Shown here: positions 41,664-51,064 of the stretch, one piece after another
Layout of the letters: each line of letters begins with the position of its first letter
Position numbering within the stretch: the stretch's first letter is position 1
Source: Lentihominibacter butyricus
Lineage (GTDB): Bacteria; Bacillota; Clostridia; Peptostreptococcales; Anaerovoracaceae
DNA length: 64,000 nt
NCBI RefSeq assembly: GCF_025567305.1
Contig: NZ_JAOQJP010000005.1
Span: 1 to 64,000 of the forward strand
Reading direction: 5' to 3'
Program-made: the position numbers and the translations under genes
The notes under the pieces: model-generated
Databases searched by the model: none
Told to the model about the DNA's origin: nothing
The model's input: the letters and a program-made list of their open reading frames with translations, nothing else

Positions 41664-42161
41664 ATGATCAATGAAAAAGATACTGTGGCAGGAAGCCGCT
41701 GCATGTGCGGATGCGGAGAACCCGGTATGGAGCCGCTGCAGATGTATTTCTCGGTGATATACAGACACGGCAGAGTGATGCATGACAAGGCCATGAAGCA
41801 GTTCGGACTTACAGGACAGCAGATGGGATATCTCAAGAATATAAATGCAGCACCGGGGCTTTCACAGGAAGAACTTGCAAAGCAGATGCACATAGACAAG
41901 GGTGCAGTTGCAAAATCCCTGAAAGTACTCGTCAAAAAAGGGTACGTGATCAGAAAACGCAATCCGGACGACAAACGCGCATACTGTCTGTTTCCGACAG
42001 AAAAGGCAGAGGGGATAAAGCGCCGTGGAGAAAAGCACTTTAACGAATTTGAGCGCGAGATAACAAAAGGGCTGACCGAAGAGGAACGCGAGACTCTGGG
42101 AAGGCTGCTGGGAATAGTTACGGATAATATAGCAAAAATGCTGGAGAGGGGAGACTTATGA
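41664..42161 (+). CDS. MarR-family repressor of an ABC exporter operon
   Basis: The protein has 165 residues. The winged helix is clear (LTGQQMGYLKNINAAPGLSQ, EELAKQMHIDKGAVAKSLKV, LVKKGYVIRKRNPDDKRAYC). The N-terminal extension CMCGCGEPGME holds three cysteines in six residues, unusual for MarR and suggestive of metal or thiol sensing. Its stop overlaps the first ABC gene by ATGA. It probably binds the two palindromes flanking its promoter and releases them when the exporter's substrate or a redox signal is present. Confidence 0.85.
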   Translation: MINEKDTVAGSRCMCGCGEPGMEPLQMYFSVIYRHGRVMHDKAMKQFGLTGQQMGYLKNINAAPGLSQEELAKQMHIDKGAVAKSLKVLVKKGYVIRKRNPDDKRAYCLFPTEKAEGIKRRGEKHFNEFEREITKGLTEEERETLGRLLGIVTDNIAKMLERGDL

Positions 42162-43897
42162 AAACGACACTAAAATACTACAGGCCGTATATCCTGCCGA
42201 TAGTGCTGATAATCGCATTCCTGTTCGGACAGGCTATGTGCGAGCTGGCACTGCCGGGATATATGTCCGACATAATCAACAACGGTATAGTCAAGCAGGA
42301 TATGGGCTATATCAGACATACGGGACTGATAATGATCGCAGTTGCGGCAGCAACGGTCGTCTGCGCGATCATGGGCAGTCTGCTGGCATCGAGAACAGCG
42401 GCGAGATCATCAAGAGATATAAGGCGTGCGCTTTTCAGAAAAGTGACGGCCTTCTCGGCAGCCGAGCTCAACGATTTTTCGACGGCTTCACTGATAACGA
42501 GGTCTACAAACGACGTACAGATGGTGCAGCAGGCGACAGTAATGATATTAAGACTTGCATGCTTTGCGCCGATCATGGGTATCGGAGCGGTGATAAAGGC
42601 GCTGAATACGAGCGTGTCGCTTTCGTGGACGATAGGGATAGCGCTGCTGGTGATACTGGGTATAATGATGGTGTCGTTTTTCCTGGTGCTGCCTAAGTTC
42701 CAGGTGCTGCAGACTAAGCTCGACAAGCTGAACCTGCTGATGAAAGAAAGACTGTCAGGGGTCCTGGTCATCAGAGCTTTCAACACTGAAAAAAGCGAAG
42801 AAAAGAGGTTCGATATCGCGAACAGGGATCTGACGAAGATCAATATGTTCACGAACAAGGCGATGTCGTTCATGATGCCGATGCTGATGTTCGTGATGAA
42901 CGGCGTCAGTATACTTATCGTGTGGGCCGGCGCTCATCTTGTGAATGACGGCAGTCTGATGATCGGAGATATGCTGGCATATCTCCAGTACGCGATGCAT
43001 GTCATAATGTCGTTTCTTTTCATAACGATGATGTTCATCATGATACCGAGAGCTATCGTTTCGGCAAAGCGAATAGGAGAAGTGCTCGATGTCGAGCCTT
43101 CGATCGAAGATCCGGAAATGCCTGAGACGGTCGAAGATCACAGGGGCGTCGTGGAATTCGATCATGTGTCATTTTCGTATCCTGATGCGGAAAAGGAAGT
43201 CCTTGAGGACATCAGCTTCACTGCCGGACCCGGCAGGACTACCGCGATAATCGGAGGTACGGGAAGCGGCAAATCCACGCTGATAAGTCTTATCCCGAGA
43301 TTTTACGACGCTACAGAAGGAAGCGTGCGCGTCGACGGGAAGGATGTAAGGGATATCACACAGCATGAGCTGCGTGATCAGATCGGGTATGTTCCGCAGA
43401 AGGGACTGCTGTTTTCAGGCACGATAGCATCGAACCTGCAGTACGGTAAGGAAGACGCGACTGAAGCGGAGATGCTCGAGGCGGCGGAAACGGCGCAGGC
43501 GATGGATTTCATCAGGGAAAAGGAGCACGGACTGGACGAAGAAGTCGCTCAGGGCGGCACGAACGTGTCAGGAGGCCAGAAACAGCGCCTTTCCATAGCA
43601 CGTGCACTCGTAAAAAAACCGAAGATATACATTTTTGACGACAGCTTCTCGGCGCTCGACTTCAAGACAGACAAGGCGCTGCGTGAAGCCCTGAAGGAAA
43701 AGGTAGGGGACAGTACTATAATAATAGTTGCGCAGAGGATAAACACGATAATAGATGCGGATCAGATCCTGGTGCTGGACGAAGGCCGTCTGGCAGGAAA
43801 AGGCACGCATGACGAGCTGATGCAGACATGCGATGTATACAGAGAGATCGCGCTGTCACAGCTCAGTGAGGAAGAACTTGAAAGGGGGCGTAAATAA
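42158..43897 (+). CDS. ABC exporter half-transporter with degenerate ATPase site
   Basis: The protein has 579 residues: six transmembrane helices (about residues 10-310) then a nucleotide-binding domain. Walker A is GGTGSGKST, the signature VSGGQKQR, and Walker B IYIFDDSFSALD, where Asp replaces the catalytic Glu. Together with the next gene this predicts a heterodimeric type-IV exporter of the BmrCD/TM287-288 kind, with one consensus and one degenerate ATP site. Substrate is probably a drug or lipid-like compound. The stop overlaps the next ATG. Confidence 0.9.
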   Translation: MKTTLKYYRPYILPIVLIIAFLFGQAMCELALPGYMSDIINNGIVKQDMGYIRHTGLIMIAVAAATVVCAIMGSLLASRTAARSSRDIRRALFRKVTAFSAAELNDFSTASLITRSTNDVQMVQQATVMILRLACFAPIMGIGAVIKALNTSVSLSWTIGIALLVILGIMMVSFFLVLPKFQVLQTKLDKLNLLMKERLSGVLVIRAFNTEKSEEKRFDIANRDLTKINMFTNKAMSFMMPMLMFVMNGVSILIVWAGAHLVNDGSLMIGDMLAYLQYAMHVIMSFLFITMMFIMIPRAIVSAKRIGEVLDVEPSIEDPEMPETVEDHRGVVEFDHVSFSYPDAEKEVLEDISFTAGPGRTTAIIGGTGSGKSTLISLIPRFYDATEGSVRVDGKDVRDITQHELRDQIGYVPQKGLLFSGTIASNLQYGKEDATEAEMLEAAETAQAMDFIREKEHGLDEEVAQGGTNVSGGQKQRLSIARALVKKPKIYIFDDSFSALDFKTDKALREALKEKVGDSTIIIVAQRINTIIDADQILVLDEGRLAGKGTHDELMQTCDVYREIALSQLSEEELERGRK

Positions 43898-45726
43898 TGG
43901 CTGAGAGAAGAAAAGGCCCGGGCCGTCCGGGCGGTCCCGGTGGCAGGATGATGCCGGGGGAAAAGGCAAAAGATTTCGGCAAGACGATGAAGACCCTGAT
44001 CGGGTACCTCAAACCTTACAAGTTCAGACTGGCGATAGTGTTCATATTCGCGATCGCCAGCACGGTATTCACGATAATCTCTCCGACGATACTCGGCGAC
44101 GCGACCGACAAGGTGGTCGAAGGGCTGATGAGCGGCATGGGGATAGATTTCAGCGGACTCGCATCGATACTGTTCCTGCTGCTGGCGCTTTACGGCTGCA
44201 GCCTGCTGTTCGGAGTCGTGCAGGGCTGGATAATGGCCGACGTTTCGCAGAAGGTCATCTACAACCTCAGAGACAAGATGTCGACGAAGCTCGACAGACT
44301 GCCCCTCAGATATTTTGACAGCAGGACACATGGAGAGATCCAGAGCAGGATGATAAACGACATAGAAACCGTAAACCAGACACTTTCCGTCAGCCTGACA
44401 CAGATGATCACGAGTTTCACCACGATCGTGGGAATACTGATCATGATGCTGAGAATAAGTGTAGTGATGACACTGATGGCACTCGTCGTACTGCCGCTTT
44501 CCATGGGAGTGATACGCCTTGTGGTCTCAAAATCGCAGGGCCACTTCAAGAACCAGCAGAAGTATCTCGGTTATGTAAACGGGCACGTCGAGGAAATGTA
44601 TGCAGGTCACGACATCGTCAAGGCTTTCAACAGAGAAGAAGAGTCGCAGCAGGTATTCGAGGAGTACAACGACAAGCTCTGTGAATCCGCATGGAAATCG
44701 CAGTTCCTGTCCGGCATGATGATGCCGATCACGAACTTCATAGGAAACCTGGCATATGTTGCGGTGTGCCTCCTAGGCGGATATCTTGCGATAAACGGAA
44801 AGATCTCGATAGGCGACATCCAGGCGTTCATTCAGTATGTGAGAAGTTTCAACCAGCCTATCGCTCAGGTCGCAAACGTTGCGAATCAGCTGCAGTCTAC
44901 GGCTGCGGCAGCTGAGAGGATCTTCGAGATAATAGACGAAGAGGAAGAGGTCGACATAGACACAGCGCCGGAAGAAGTCATAGATGTCGATCATGTAAAG
45001 GGGCAGGTCGCTTTCGAGCATGTACATTTCGGGTATACGCCGGAGGAAACTGTCATAAGCGACTTCTCGTTCACTGCACAGCCGGGACAGCGCGTTGCGA
45101 TAGTCGGGCCTACGGGAGCCGGCAAGACTACTATCGTCAAGCTGCTCATGAGATTCTATGAGCTGGACGGCGGCAGGATAATGATCGACGGATGCGACAT
45201 AACGAAGCTTTCCAGGGCGAACCTCAGAGAGATGTTCGGAATGGTGCTGCAGGATACATGGCTCAACAACGGTACGATACGCGACAATATAAGATACGGC
45301 AGACCTGATGCTACTGATGAAGAAGTCGAGGCGGCTGCAAAGGCTGCACATGTCGATCATTTCATAAAGACTCAGGGCAAGGGATATGACATGGAGGTCA
45401 ACGAAGAAGCGACGAACATTTCTCAGGGGCAGAAACAGCTGCTGACGATAGCCAGAGCGTTCCTGGCAGACGCGCCGATACTGATCCTGGATGAAGCGAC
45501 AAGCTCGGTAGATACCAGAACGGAATCGCTGATCCAGAAGGCGATGACGAGCCTGATGCAGGGAAGGACCAGCTTCATAATCGCCCACAGGCTTTCCACG
45601 ATCAGAGATGCAGATCACATACTCGTGCTGGATCACGGCGATATAATAGAACAGGGAACACATGAGGAACTGCTCGCAGCAAACGGATTCTATACGAACC
45701 TTTACAACAGTCAGTTTGCAAAATAG
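43897..45726 (+). CDS. ABC exporter half-transporter with canonical catalytic glutamate
   Basis: The protein has 609 residues. A Gly/Pro/Arg-rich N-terminus (GPGRPGGPGGRMM) precedes six transmembrane helices. The nucleotide-binding domain has GPTGAGKTT, the signature ISQGQKQL (noncanonical for LSGGQ) and Walker B ILILDEATSSVD with the catalytic Glu. The degenerate Walker B of its partner and this altered signature together form one weak ATP site, as in heterodimeric exporters. It overlaps the upstream gene by one base. Confidence 0.9.
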   Translation: MAERRKGPGRPGGPGGRMMPGEKAKDFGKTMKTLIGYLKPYKFRLAIVFIFAIASTVFTIISPTILGDATDKVVEGLMSGMGIDFSGLASILFLLLALYGCSLLFGVVQGWIMADVSQKVIYNLRDKMSTKLDRLPLRYFDSRTHGEIQSRMINDIETVNQTLSVSLTQMITSFTTIVGILIMMLRISVVMTLMALVVLPLSMGVIRLVVSKSQGHFKNQQKYLGYVNGHVEEMYAGHDIVKAFNREEESQQVFEEYNDKLCESAWKSQFLSGMMMPITNFIGNLAYVAVCLLGGYLAINGKISIGDIQAFIQYVRSFNQPIAQVANVANQLQSTAAAAERIFEIIDEEEEVDIDTAPEEVIDVDHVKGQVAFEHVHFGYTPEETVISDFSFTAQPGQRVAIVGPTGAGKTTIVKLLMRFYELDGGRIMIDGCDITKLSRANLREMFGMVLQDTWLNNGTIRDNIRYGRPDATDEEVEAAAKAAHVDHFIKTQGKGYDMEVNEEATNISQGQKQLLTIARAFLADAPILILDEATSSVDTRTESLIQKAMTSLMQGRTSFIIAHRLSTIRDADHILVLDHGDIIEQGTHEELLAANGFYTNLYNSQFAK

Positions 45727-45823
45727 TTGAACGATTGTCACACACTCGACATAAAAGCGTGGTATAACATTAAACATCAGAAACGTTACAGCAGAGATGT
45801 TTGAAAAGCGAGGGTGATGTGCA

Positions 45824-46447
45824 ATGAATAGATTATTTGACAACAAGATAGCTTTAAGACTGGTTCTGGCGGCGCTGATACTGGTAGTCATGGGAGCGGC
45901 AGGAGTGCTTCTTTCCGTGAGCGGTCTGCACAGCGGCAGCGAGGCTGCAGCCGCAAAGAGCAGCAGTGCTACGAGCACGCAGAATATTAAGGCAGATGCT
46001 TCTGAAGAAAATGCAAAGCTTCTTTACAGCTGCAGAGTGGAAGATGTAAATGATACGGCTGCGGTGGCTGCACTGCTCGAAACGATGGGCATAGAAGATG
46101 TCGCAGGAAAGTATGCAGCGACTATAAGAGCTGACGGTGATACTCAGGCAATGACGATAGAGCTGCAGGAGCCCGTGCAGAAGGCCGGCAAGAAGTCGCT
46201 TGACAAGAATATGGAAAACTGCGCGCAGCAGATCATGGCGCTGATGCCGTCTGTAGGAAGAGTGGAGTGGACATATTCGCTGGCGTCGACGTCAAAGGAA
46301 GAGGATGAGACGGCCACGGTATCCCTTGATGAAGCAGCGGCAACGAAGCAGCTTTCAAAAGACGTAAAGAAATACGGCAAATCAGAGAAAGCGTTCAAAA
46401 AGCTTCTGATAAAGCAGGCGGACAATGCTCCCGCGAAGAGCAAGTAG
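45824..46447 (+). CDS. Uncharacterised membrane-anchored protein
   Basis: The protein has 207 residues. One N-terminal helix (about residues 10-32) acts as anchor or signal, followed by a Ser/Ala linker. Residues 60-160 form a small alpha/beta domain (LLYSCRVEDVNDTAAVAALL, TMTIELQEP-like strand) resembling extracellular DUF4825-type domains, but I cannot assign it firmly. The C-terminus is basic and helical (KDVKKYGKSEKAFKKLLIK). It follows the ABC exporter by 98 bases and may be co-transcribed. Confidence 0.6.
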   Translation: MNRLFDNKIALRLVLAALILVVMGAAGVLLSVSGLHSGSEAAAAKSSSATSTQNIKADASEENAKLLYSCRVEDVNDTAAVAALLETMGIEDVAGKYAATIRADGDTQAMTIELQEPVQKAGKKSLDKNMENCAQQIMALMPSVGRVEWTYSLASTSKEEDETATVSLDEAAATKQLSKDVKKYGKSEKAFKKLLIKQADNAPAKSK

Positions 46448-46494
46448 CAGCAGACGTATAACCGGATATGCATACATCCGCATCGAACAATGAT

Positions 46495-46555
46495 AGAAGG
46501 GGCTGCAGCATCAACGATTTACGATCATAAATCATTAATGCTGCAGCCCCTTTCA
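46495..46555. terminator. Bidirectional terminator with a 16-base stem
   Basis: GAAGGGGCTGCAGCAT pairs with ATGCTGCAGCCCCTTTC across a 26-base loop. It ends both the 45.8-kb gene and the convergent surface-protein gene. Confidence 0.85.
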
Positions 46556-46583
46556 ATGTTTGTGATTTCTCTATGAGCGTATG

Positions 46584-49369
46584 TTATTTCATCTTCCTGC
46601 GATAAAGCGTCGTTGTTCCCATCGCTGCCAGTGCAGTCAGCATGAGGGCTGCCCACAGGAGTGGAGTGGAAGCATCGCCGGTCTGGCTGATGCCGGTATT
46701 CTGATTCGAGTTGTTTCCGTTGCCGGCAGTTCCGCCGGAGCTGTTGGAAGTGTTATTTCCACCGGAGCCGCCGGAGCCTGTATTTCCATTGGAGCCGTTG
46801 TCCCCGGAGCCACCCGGTTTTCCTGATCGCCGCCCGGTTTCTCCTGATCAGTCGATCCTTCTCCCGGCGCATTTTTCTCCACCGGATACAAAGAAAGATC
46901 CGGCGATGTCAGGATGTCTCTCCAGTAAGTGTCGTGGTCGTAGTCGATCGCGCTTCCCGTTTCTCCATCGATCAGATTCCGATTAGTATTGCCCGAAAGC
47001 TTCACCTTATCACCAAGAGCCTTGCCGGCAGTTCCGGACTTGGAAACCGATGCACCGCCTTCCAGATAAGCATCTGCCACTGAAATCGTACCGTTTCCTG
47101 ATACGGCATCGCCGCCTTCTCCGAAATGACCGTCTCCGCCGACAGCGATCAGCTTGCCTTCGCCTGTGATCGAGCCGCCGTTAAGACGGATCGCCGTGCC
47201 GCCGTTGGATGTAGTCGCATCCTTGCCGCCTCCGAAGACCGCAAGCACAGCATCTTTTTCAAGTGTCAAAGTGCCGTTGACCTGAAGTCCGACCTGGCCT
47301 GTGTAGCGCTTTCCTGTCGCGGGATCTGTCCCCGTCGGAGCCTCATCTCCTCTCAGGAACACTTTGCCTTTCAGCTTCACACTGCCGTTGATCACAACGA
47401 CAGGATCCGTGTTGCGACGTGCTTCCGACCCGTTGGCGATATTGTTGGTGTTGGAATAGATCTTTGCATTCTCCAGCGTTGACCCGTCCTTTAAAACCAG
47501 CTTGCCGTTGATAGACGCACCGTTGAGGAATTCGCCGCCGCCGTAATCATTGTAGTTCATGGAGAACGTTCCGCCGTTTTCTACTTCAACAGCCCCCTGG
47601 ATCACCGAATCCCGAAGGGTCAGCTTTGCACCATCCTGTACAACGATTTTCACGCTGCTTAATATGTCCATATTGACCAGTGTCAGATCGCATCCTTTTG
47701 GCAGGATCAGTGTTTGAGGCTGCAAAGTGCTCTCCGGCACAGCATAGCCCAGTTTGCCGTAAGTTCCGCTGGTGTGCGAGCCGTACCATGCTTTTACATC
47801 CGCAGGAACTACTACCGTCTGATCCCCGGAAGCCAGAGTGAAGTTTTTGATGGCCCATGGCTCCATATCGTACATATATTTTCCGTCTGCTGTTTTCGTG
47901 CAGTTGGCAAGCGTCAGCTGATCCTGCAGCGTTTCCTCCCCGCTGTAAATGCGGAACGGCAGAGCATTGCTCGTTGCTGTCCGGCCCAGCTCGTCGGTTA
48001 TCGTTACGCTGATATCGTAGATGCCGGGCTTTGCAGGAGTGCCTGCTAATGTGACCGACCCGTCGTGGACGGAGTACACGCCAGCCATCCCTGAATCATT
48101 GCCATTTGCAGGAACTGTGCGGTTCTCGATATTGACCGATGAACCTTTAGAAACCACGCGGATATCGCTTTCGTTCAAAAGTTTCCAGTCGCTGTCCTGT
48201 GGAACCTGTCCTTTCTTTACCAGGGCAACTTCCACGCTGGCATTGCTGTTTTTATTCTGCGTAACATTGGTGGATGCGCCGCTGATGGCGTCATAGCCTT
48301 TCTGGTTCACCAGCGCCGATTCAAAAGTTCCTACCAGGCGAACGTGGAGCTGCTGGTCGTCGCCAGGAGTTGAGTCGGAAGAAACGGTGAGTTTGTTATC
48401 TTTGATGGAGACCTTAAAGGTCAGCGTTTTGTATCCGTTAGCCGTGATGGTGATCACATCTCCGCTTTTTAATGCGGCAGTCTGACTGTAACTTTTCTGT
48501 GCAAATTCAAGGGCACTGTCTTTGATGCGATATTTTCCGCCAGCGGACGGTGTGAAGCTGAAAGCCTCCCAGGCAGTATCATTGACAGAGACCTGCTTGA
48601 CAGATTTTAAATAGCTGGGATCCTTAAAGCTGAACTGCCATAAACTGTTGAAAGAGTCTTCCTTGATTGAGATATCACCGATCGAGATCTCTTTTTCTGC
48701 ATCGGCAGCCTTTTTTTCAAATACAGCATTTATCGTCACGTCGGAAGCCGGCATCTGAAACTTGGAATCCTTGATGGAAATATTTTTTCCGCTGCTGTCC
48801 GTAGCTGTGAGCGACTTCAGCATGTAGCCGGTATCCGGTACTGCCGTGATCGTGACGGTATCACCTTTTTTTGCGGATGTCTGGTCGACAGTCACGGTGC
48901 CGTGTGTTGTGGCTGCCGTCGTGATTTTATATGTCTGTGCAGTTTCGCCGGTTGAAATCGCAGCTGTATGATTTGATTTGTCCAGCGTCAGCATCAGATC
49001 ACTGTAGCCGTCTGCAGAGATGACGCAGGTAGCTGTAGTATCACTGAAGCCTTCACCGATACGGATCTGCTTGTCAGTCGGCAGTAAACGGTAGCTGGAA
49101 CCGGTGTCCTCAAAATCCCAAAAACCGCCTGCTTTTTTATATGGGGTGCCGGCGACCTGAACGGAAGAAATCGCCTGAAACCAGTCTTCGTCACTCGTGT
49201 TGAATGTGATCGCAAATCCTTTGCTGATGCCTGCTGTTGTGCAGCTGTCGATCTTGTCCGGCGGTGATTTTTCCGCTGCGGCAGCAGGAACTGTCCCCAT
49301 TGCGGCTCCTGTGATCAGCATCATGGCTGACAACAGAAATGCCATAAATTTGTGTTTGAATTTTTTCAA
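46584..49369 (-). CDS. Large surface protein; frameshift just before its sorting signal
   Basis: About 928 residues if the frame is restored. The start is a TTG at 49369, eight bases after GAGAGGAG; the upstream ATG at 49402 has no site. A signal peptide runs to VPAAAAEK. Residues 45-340 hold repeated Ig-like/hemoblobin-interacting-type domains (SDEDWFQAISSVQVAGTPYK, KSVKQVSVNDTAWEAF) and an InlB-like B repeat. Residues 500-830 are beta-helix-like (NMDILSSVKIVVQDGAKLTL). Near 46818-46821 a run of four Ts (plus strand) is one short: the earlier parallel copy reads GAGAAACCGGGCGG, here GAAAACCGGGTGG. Restoring one base continues GGSGDNGSNGNTGSGG into SQTGDAS, a hydrophobic helix and RRKMK. As written, the frame runs into unrelated residues and stops at 46637. 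Confidence 0.8.
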
Positions 49370-49413
49370 TATTAATCTCCTCTCTGTTAAATGGTCCCGC
49401 AAAAGTTAATGAG

Positions 49414-49471
49414 AGCTAACTGGGTTAGCTTTAAATAACATCAGCATAACATGTCCGAGAGTTAGCGTCAA
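49414..49471 (-). promoter_or_regulatory. Promoter of the surface protein with GTTAGC operator-like repeats
   Basis: On the minus strand TTGACG (49471-49466) and TATGCT (49448-49443) are 17 bases apart, with TG before the -10. AGCTAAC-TGG-GTTAGCT (49414-49430) is a perfect inverted repeat just downstream of the -10, and GCTAAC recurs immediately after the -35. A repressor or activator binding GTTAGC is likely. Confidence 0.6.
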
Positions 49472-49567
49472 CTAATATCTAAAATATGTTCATCTTTGTT
49501 CTCTTCTGTTAATTTAGCGGAAAACAATCTCAACAACAAAACATTTGCTGACTATCACTTGCTTTTC

Positions 49568-49576
49568 TGCTATAAT
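49568..49576 (+). promoter_or_regulatory. Extended -10 of the molybdenum-cofactor operon
   Basis: TGCTATAAT is a perfect extended -10, 29 bases before the moaA start. No good -35 at 17 bases is visible. Confidence 0.5.
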
Positions 49577-49604
49577 GATGGTGAAATGGAGACAACATAT
49601 TTTT

Positions 49605-50558
49605 ATGATAGATAATTATGGCAGAGTGATAGATTATATGCGGATATCTGTCACGGAACTTTGCAATCTCAGATGCAGATACTGTATGCCTGAGGACGGG
49701 ATCGTCAAGCGAGCGCATGATGAAATGATGACGGCGGAAGAGACGATCGACGCGGTAAAGGCGGCAGTTTCGCTCGGGATCAAAAAAATCAGGATAACAG
49801 GCGGCGAACCTCTCGTAAAGAGGGGGATCGTCAGGCTTTGCAGTGCGATCTCAGCGATAGAAGGCGTCGAGGAACTCTGCATCACCACTAACGGCACGCT
49901 GCTTCCGAAGTTCGGGAGGGAGCTGCGCGAGGCGGGGGTCAGCAGGGTCAACATAAGTCTCGACACGCTGGATCCGGACAGGTACAGAGAGATAACCAGG
50001 GTGGGAGAGCTCAGTGAGGCTCTGGCCGGGATCGATGCGGCATTCGAAGCCGGGTTCGACAATATAAAGATAAACAACGTGCTGATGGGCGGTTTTAATG
50101 ATGATGAGATCGAAGATTTCGTAAAGCTCACCGTCGACAGACCGATAGAGGTCAGATTCATAGAGCTGATGCCTATAGGCGGCGGCATGGATTTTGACAG
50201 GAGCGGATTTATCAGCTGTCAGCAGGTGCTTTCAAAGGTGCCGGAGCTTGAGCCGCTCGAGCACAGCGAAGGAGTGGCAGTGCTTTACAGGCTGCCCGGT
50301 GCAAAGGGCAGGGTAGGACTGATACGACCGATAAGCTGCGAGTTCTGCGGGGACTGCAACAAGATAAGACTTACTTCCGACGGCATGCTGAAGCCATGTC
50401 TGCACTCAGATGCAGAGCTTTGCATAAAAGGGCTGCAGCTGGATGAGATGACGGAAGTGATGAAAAGAGCAGTGCTGCAGAAACCTGAGATGAGAGATGC
50501 GCTCGATGCGGACAATCCGAGCCACGCGGGCCGGAATATGAACAGTATAGGAGGTTGA
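49605..50558 (+). CDS. moaA: GTP 3',8-cyclase MoaA
   Basis: MoaA (317 residues from MIDNYGRVIDYMRISVTELC) is a radical SAM enzyme that rearranges GTP to 3',8-cyclo-GTP in molybdenum cofactor synthesis. CNLRCRYCMP (residues 20-28) binds the SAM cluster, and ITGGEPLV the SAM. The C-terminal cluster cysteines are in CEFCGDCNKIRLTSDG and KPCLHS, and the chain ends NSIGG, matching the C-terminal GG needed for activity. The reading frame extends 60 bases upstream but that part overlaps the promoter. It is the first gene of moaA-moaC-mogA/MOSC. Confidence 0.95.
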   Translation: MIDNYGRVIDYMRISVTELCNLRCRYCMPEDGIVKRAHDEMMTAEETIDAVKAAVSLGIKKIRITGGEPLVKRGIVRLCSAISAIEGVEELCITTNGTLLPKFGRELREAGVSRVNISLDTLDPDRYREITRVGELSEALAGIDAAFEAGFDNIKINNVLMGGFNDDEIEDFVKLTVDRPIEVRFIELMPIGGGMDFDRSGFISCQQVLSKVPELEPLEHSEGVAVLYRLPGAKGRVGLIRPISCEFCGDCNKIRLTSDGMLKPCLHSDAELCIKGLQLDEMTEVMKRAVLQKPEMRDALDADNPSHAGRNMNSIGG

Positions 50559-50560
50559 CG

Positions 50561-51064
50561 ATGGCGGCGGATTTTACACATTTCAATGAAGAAGGCAGAG
50601 CCAGGATGGTCGACGTGGGCAGCAAGTCGGAAACAGAGCGTGCTGCTGTGGCGGCAGGAAGAGTCCTGGTGAACGAGGAGACTTTCAGGCTGATAGAGTG
50701 CGGCGGCATGAAAAAGGGCGATGTGCTCGGCACGGCGCAGATAGCCGGGATAATGGCGGCAAAGAAAACGTCGGATATCGTTCCGATGTGTCATCCGCTG
50801 ATGCTGACAGGCATAGACATAAAGTTCAGCCTGAACAGGGAAAAGCTCGCTGTGGAAATAAGAGCAGAAGTCAGATGCAAAGGCGTCACGGGCGTCGAGA
50901 TGGAGGCGCTGACGGCGGTCTCGGCAGCGGCGCTGACGGTTTACGATATGTGCAAGGCAGTCCAGAAGGACATGGTGATAGACAGGATATGTCTGCTTTC
51001 CAAAAAAGGCGGAAAGAGCGGAGATATCAAACAGGAGGAATTATGGAATACAGAGCAGCGGTGA
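50561..51064 (+). CDS. moaC: Cyclic pyranopterin monophosphate synthase MoaC
   Basis: MoaC (167 residues) converts cyclo-GTP to cyclic pyranopterin monophosphate. MVDVGSKSETERAAVAAGRV, GTAQIAGIMAAKKTSDIVPM, CHPL and GVEMEALTAVSAAALTVYDM are the family blocks, including the catalytic Lys and His region. AGGAGG lies six bases before the ATG; an in-frame TTG two codons earlier is unlikely to be used. It overlaps the next gene by 22 bases. Confidence 0.95.
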   Translation: MAADFTHFNEEGRARMVDVGSKSETERAAVAAGRVLVNEETFRLIECGGMKKGDVLGTAQIAGIMAAKKTSDIVPMCHPLMLTGIDIKFSLNREKLAVEIRAEVRCKGVTGVEMEALTAVSAAALTVYDMCKAVQKDMVIDRICLLSKKGGKSGDIKQEELWNTEQR

